64,000 bases of DNA, taken from contig NZ_UAUI01000029.1 in NCBI RefSeq assembly GCF_900455735.1, positions 1-64,000 on the forward strand, given 5' to 3'. Both the position numbers and the translations under genes were made by a program. Below the pieces are notes generated by a model, which did not search any database, was not told the DNA's origin, and worked only from the letters and a program-made list of their open reading frames with translations. This document shows positions 60,967-64,000 of the stretch, in pieces; positions within the stretch are counted from its first letter, which is position 1, and each line of letters begins with the position of its first letter. This DNA is from Rhodococcus wratislaviensis. Lineage in GTDB: Bacteria > Actinomycetota > Actinomycetes > Mycobacteriales > Mycobacteriaceae.

Positions 60967-61626
60967 ATGGCGTCCCGACGTACCTACGGCTCCTACGACG
61001 ACGGCTGCGCCGCCGCCCACGCACTCGACCTGGTCGGGGAGCGGTGGTCGCTGATCGTGGTCCGCGAACTGATGCTCGGGCCCAAGCGCTTCACCGACCT
61101 CCGCACTGGCGTACTGGGCGCGAGCGCGAATGTGCTGTCGCAACGACTGCGCGACCTCGAGGACGCGGGCGTCGTCCGCCGGGTCACCCTCGGACCGCCG
61201 ACGCGGGCCCAGGTCTACGAACTGACCGAATGGGGGCTCGAACTCGAGCCGGTGCTCCGGGCGCTGGGACGCTGGGGAGTGCGCTCGCCCACCATGCCGC
61301 ACGGCGCGCAGGTCAGCAACGAGACCACCGTGCTGTCGATGCGGACCATGCTGGAGGACACCCCGCTCGGCGACGTGCAGGTGCGCCTCGAACTTCGACT
61401 CGGGAGGGGAGACGTCATCCGAATCGACACCACCGACGGTCTCGTCATCGAGCGCGGCGCCGCCACCGATCCCGATGCGGTGGTGACCACCGAATCCACC
61501 GTCTTCACGTCCATGGCGTTCTACGGCCGCGACCTGGACGAGGCCGTCGACGCAGGCGACGCCACCGTCGACGGCGACCGGGCAGCGGTACGGCGCTTCC
61601 TCGACCTGCTGCCCGAGTTGACCTGA
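60967..61626 (+). CDS. HxlR-family regulator with C-terminal sterol-carrier-like domain
   Basis: A 219-residue regulator: CAAAHALDLVGERWSLIVVRELMLGPKRFTDLRTGVLGASANVLSQRLRDLEDAGVV is the HxlR winged helix. The C-terminal 90 residues (VRLELRLGRGDVIRIDTTDGLVIERG, TTESTVFTSMAFYG) resemble an SCP2-like ligand-binding domain. It is divergent to the MFS exporter and probably represses it. Start ATG at 60967. Confidence 0.88.
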   Translation: MASRRTYGSYDDGCAAAHALDLVGERWSLIVVRELMLGPKRFTDLRTGVLGASANVLSQRLRDLEDAGVVRRVTLGPPTRAQVYELTEWGLELEPVLRALGRWGVRSPTMPHGAQVSNETTVLSMRTMLEDTPLGDVQVRLELRLGRGDVIRIDTTDGLVIERGAATDPDAVVTTESTVFTSMAFYGRDLDEAVDAGDATVDGDRAAVRRFLDLLPELT

Positions 61627-62030
61627 GCCACAACACTCGTCCGATCCGCGGGCCCAGCGCATCGTGCCTGGATCCACGTCGACGCCGCTCGCTTCACCGA
61701 TGTTCGCCCGCACTGCACCGAACTTCGCAAAGAAGAGCAGGTCGCAGGCCTTTCGACTCGTCCAGCGGAATGTCGGGCGCCATCAGGTCGGCGGCGAGGC
61801 GCGTGTGCACCTCGACGGGAATCACCTCGTCCGCGTGCGGACACCCAGCCGGCGGACACAGCCCTCATGGTCGAACGAACCTCTCCTCGGGTTCGGGGGT
61901 GAATTCATGCTGTGCCCGGGTCACGGCCGTAGTAGCCGCACTCGGCGCGGGCGAGCAATATGGTTCAGGGAGGGACTTGCACGCACGGGCCCTGCACGCA
62001 GGGTCTCCGTACTCATCCGAGGAGCCACGA
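61627..62030. other. Intergenic region, possible gene remnant
   Basis: A 404-bp gap with no intact gene. On the minus strand one frame reads VHTRLAADLMAPDIPLDESK and an adjoining frame FFAKFGAVRANIGEASGVD, which look like pieces of a decayed protein. Nothing else is recognisable except the GAGGAG site before the next gene. Confidence 0.4.
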
Positions 62031-62825
62031 ATGACTCGTCCAGTTCGCATCGGTGTCCAACTTCAGCCGCAGCACGCGCCCGATTACGGGATGATCCGCG
62101 ACGCGGTGCTGCGGGCCGAGGACGCCGGCGTCGACATCGTCTTCAACTGGGATCACTTCTATCCGCTGTACGGCGACCCGGCCGGCGCGCACTTCGAGTG
62201 CTGGACGATGCTCGGGGCGTTCGCCGAGCAGACGGAACGGGTGGAGATCGGCGCCCTCGTCACGTGCGCCGGCTACCGGAATCCGGACCTCCTCGCCGAC
62301 ATGGCCCGGACGGTCGACCACATCAGCGGCGGACGGCTGATCCTGGGCATCGGCTCGGGCTGGTTCGAGCGCGACTACGACGAGTACGGCTACGAATTCG
62401 GCACCGCGGGGTCGCGGCTGAACCTGCTCGCCGAATACCTTCCGCGGATCACCGCGCGGTTCGGCAAGCTGGAACCCGCACCCACCCGGCACATTCCGAT
62501 CCTCATCGGCGGTGGCGGCGAGAAGAAGACGCTGCCGCTGGTCGGTCAATACGGCGATATCTGGCACAGCTTCAGCGACATGGACACGTACAAACGCAAG
62601 TCGGGGATCCTCGCCGGGTACGCACGGGATGCCGGGCGCAGCCCCGACAGCATCCAGCACTCCACGTCGTGGCCGGGTGTCGACGACGCGGCAGCCCACG
62701 TCGACGCCGGCGTCACCCTCTTCACCGTGGGTGTGGGCGGTCCGGACTACGACCTCGGCACCCTGAAGGAGGCCATCGCCTGGCGGGACGAGAACACCCC
62801 GCCGCCGCTGTCGGGCCTGGCCTAG
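62031..62825 (+). CDS. LLM-class F420-dependent oxidoreductase
   Basis: A 264-residue luciferase-like TIM barrel. IGVQLQPQHAPDYGMIRDAVLRAEDAGVD, WTMLGAFAEQTERVEIGALVTCAGYRNP and DHISGGRLILGIGSGWFERDYDEYG are typical of F420-dependent members such as the Rv-type TIGR03560 group. ATG at 62031 has GAGGAGCCACGA upstream. The gene ends at a TAG inside the flank of palindrome copy D. The substrate is unknown. Confidence 0.85.
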   Translation: MTRPVRIGVQLQPQHAPDYGMIRDAVLRAEDAGVDIVFNWDHFYPLYGDPAGAHFECWTMLGAFAEQTERVEIGALVTCAGYRNPDLLADMARTVDHISGGRLILGIGSGWFERDYDEYGYEFGTAGSRLNLLAEYLPRITARFGKLEPAPTRHIPILIGGGGEKKTLPLVGQYGDIWHSFSDMDTYKRKSGILAGYARDAGRSPDSIQHSTSWPGVDDAAAHVDAGVTLFTVGVGGPDYDLGTLKEAIAWRDENTPPPLSGLA

Positions 62826-62835
62826 GTGCTTCGCA

Positions 62836-62881
62836 CCCGTGCGTGGTTGACGAGTCCAGAGACTCGTTAACCACGCACGGG
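62836..62881. repeat. Compound palindrome, copy D (bidirectional terminator-like)
   Basis: CCCGTGCGTGGTTGACGAGT pairs with its complement over 21 bp with one G-T wobble. It is flanked by two small hairpins, GGTGCTTCGCACC at 62825-62837 and GGCGGC-GGA-GCCGCC at 62880-62894. It lies between convergent genes, as a two-way terminator would. Confidence 0.8.
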
Positions 62882-62893
62882 CGGCGGAGCCGC

Positions 62894-64000
62894 CTACAGC
62901 CGCTCGAGCACCATCGCCATGCCCTGTCCGCCTCCGACGCACATGGTTTCGAGGCCGAACTGCTTGTCGTGGGTGGTCAGGTTGTTCAGCAGGGTGGCGG
63001 TGATCCGGGCACCGGTCATGCCGAACGGGTGGCCGAGGGCGATCGCGCCGCCGGAGACGTTGAGCTTGTCCTCGTCGATGTTCAGCTCCCGCGCCGACCC
63101 GATCACCTGCACCGCGAACGCCTCGTTGATCTCGACGAGGTCGATGTCGGAGATGCCCAGTCCCGCGATCGCCAGGGCCCGCTTGGACGCCTCGATCGGG
63201 CCCAGCCCCATGATCTCCGGCGACAAACCGGACACCCCGGTGGACACGATCCGGGCCAGCGGGGTCAGTCCCAGCTCCTTGGCCTTGGTGTCGGACATGA
63301 TCACCAGGGCGGCGGCGCCGTCGTTGAGCGGGCACGCGTTGCCGGCGGTGACGGTGCCGTCCGGACGGAACACCGGCCTCAGCTGGCTGACGGCCTCGTA
63401 GGTGGTGCCGGCGCGGGGGCCGTCGTCCTTCGTCACGACGGTGCCGTCGGGCAGGGTCACCGGGGTGATCTCCCGTTCGAAGAAACCGTTGCCGATGGCC
63501 TCCTCGGCGCGGTTCTGCGAGCGCACCGCCCAGCGGTCCTGCTCCTCGCGGGTGATGCCGGTGATCTGCGCGACGTTCTCCGCGGTCTGGCCCATCGCGA
63601 TGTAGGTGTCGGGGACCAGCCCCTCCTGCCGCGGGTCGACCCACTGCCGGCCGCCCTGGGCGAGCTTCTCGGTGCGGGTCTGCGCGTCGGCGTACAGCGG
63701 GTTCTCGGTGTCGGGCAGCGAGTCGGAGTTGCCCGCGGTGAACCGGGACACGGTCTCGACGCCGGCGGAGATGAAGACGTCGCCCTCACCGGCCTTGATC
63801 GCGTGCAGAGCCATGCGGGTGGTCTGCAGCGACGACGAACAGTACCGGGTGATGGTGGTGCCGGGGATGAAGTCGTAGCCGAGCTGGACCGCGACGTTGC
63901 GGCCCATGTTGAAGCCCTGCTCGCCGCCGGGCAGGCCGCAGCCCAGGATGAGGTCGTTGATGTCGGTGGGGTCGAGTGCGGGCACCTTGTCGAGTGCCGC
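62894..64000 (-). CDS. Acetyl-CoA C-acetyltransferase (thiolase), 5' end outside the window
   Basis: 369 codons of a thiolase running off the right edge; some 30-45 N-terminal residues are missing. The nucleophilic Cys is in ITRYCSSSLQTTRMA; AIALGHPFGMTGARI has the catalytic His, and the final Cys is in ETMCVGGGQGMAMVLERL. It performs thiolytic cleavage or condensation of acyl-CoAs, most likely in fatty-acid or sterol breakdown. Its stop abuts palindrome copy D. Confidence 0.92.
   Translation of the reverse strand, partial: AALDKVPALDPTDINDLILGCGLPGGEQGFNMGRNVAVQLGYDFIPGTTITRYCSSSLQTTRMALHAIKAGEGDVFISAGVETVSRFTAGNSDSLPDTENPLYADAQTRTEKLAQGGRQWVDPRQEGLVPDTYIAMGQTAENVAQITGITREEQDRWAVRSQNRAEEAIGNGFFEREITPVTLPDGTVVTKDDGPRAGTTYEAVSQLRPVFRPDGTVTAGNACPLNDGAAALVIMSDTKAKELGLTPLARIVSTGVSGLSPEIMGLGPIEASKRALAIAGLGISDIDLVEINEAFAVQVIGSARELNIDEDKLNVSGGAIALGHPFGMTGARITATLLNNLTTHDKQFGLETMCVGGGQGMAMVLERL

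Noticed and set aside
1-64000. CRISPR arrays, tRNA or rRNA genes and prophage structural genes.
   Set aside because: No regularly spaced repeats, cloverleaf-like segments or phage structural motifs were seen on either strand by eye.

Overview
The window is high-GC actinobacterial chromosome and looks like a large-genome Rhodococcus (inference). It carries the mycolata core block known from Mycobacterium tuberculosis as Rv0046c-Rv0058: ino1, PadR regulator, DUF5318 gene, ponA1, Rv0051-like GT87 gene, rpsF-ssb-rpsR-rplI and dnaB with an intein. No rRNA, tRNA or CRISPR array was seen.

Layout. 1-9.4 kb is transport and catabolism: a LacI-type regulator leads a polar amino-acid ABC operon; a GntR/FCD regulator and a DAACS dicarboxylate/aspartate symporter face an aspartate ammonia-lyase gene and a CitE-like lyase gene. 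9.7-13.5 kb is a plastic patch: a DUF222/HNH (13E12-type) gene whose upstream LexA-like SOS box has been split by an ISL3-family element with 8-bp target duplications, then a small unknown gene and a frameshifted ABC-ATPase remnant. 13.5-18.4 kb is the replication/ribosome block: dnaB interrupted by a class 3 intein with a LAGLIDADG domain and zinc-finger-like cysteines, then rplI, rpsR, ssb and rpsF. 18.5-26.3 kb is an accessory insertion inside the conserved order: DUF2945, a GT87 paralogue, GNAT, esterase, Baeyer-Villiger monooxygenase, LuxR-type ATPase regulator and a CD225-like protein.

26.3-39.1 kb is envelope-related: GT87 gene, ponA1, DUF5318, three tandem DUF1707 membrane proteins, PadR, ino1, a YbjN-like protein and a second PonA-like class A PBP. 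39.3-43.9 kb is a CUT1 sugar ABC operon resembling LpqY-SugABC. 44.0-55.3 kb is a C-P lyase/phosphonate operon: phnF, G, H, I, a phnJ-phnK fusion, L, M, then phnD, C, a double-domain phnE, and an inositol-monophosphatase-family gene. No phnN or phnP is present, and a PHO-box-like array precedes phnD. 55.4-57.4 kb is an iron-linked pair (sucrase/ferredoxin-like protein and a siderophore-binding lipoprotein) diverging across an IdeR-like box. 57.5-64 kb holds DUF2786 and TIGR04338 proteins, an F420-type oxidoreductase, an MFS exporter with an HxlR regulator, an LLM-type F420 enzyme and a thiolase cut by the window edge.

A family of compound palindromes sits at 3' ends of genes at four places (about 43979, 55437, 57429, 62836). 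The strongest unusual signals are the IS-split SOS box, the PhnJ-PhnK fusion with the IMPase-family gene in the phn operon, the intein, a Baeyer-Villiger monooxygenase lacking its fingerprint histidine, and the palindrome family.
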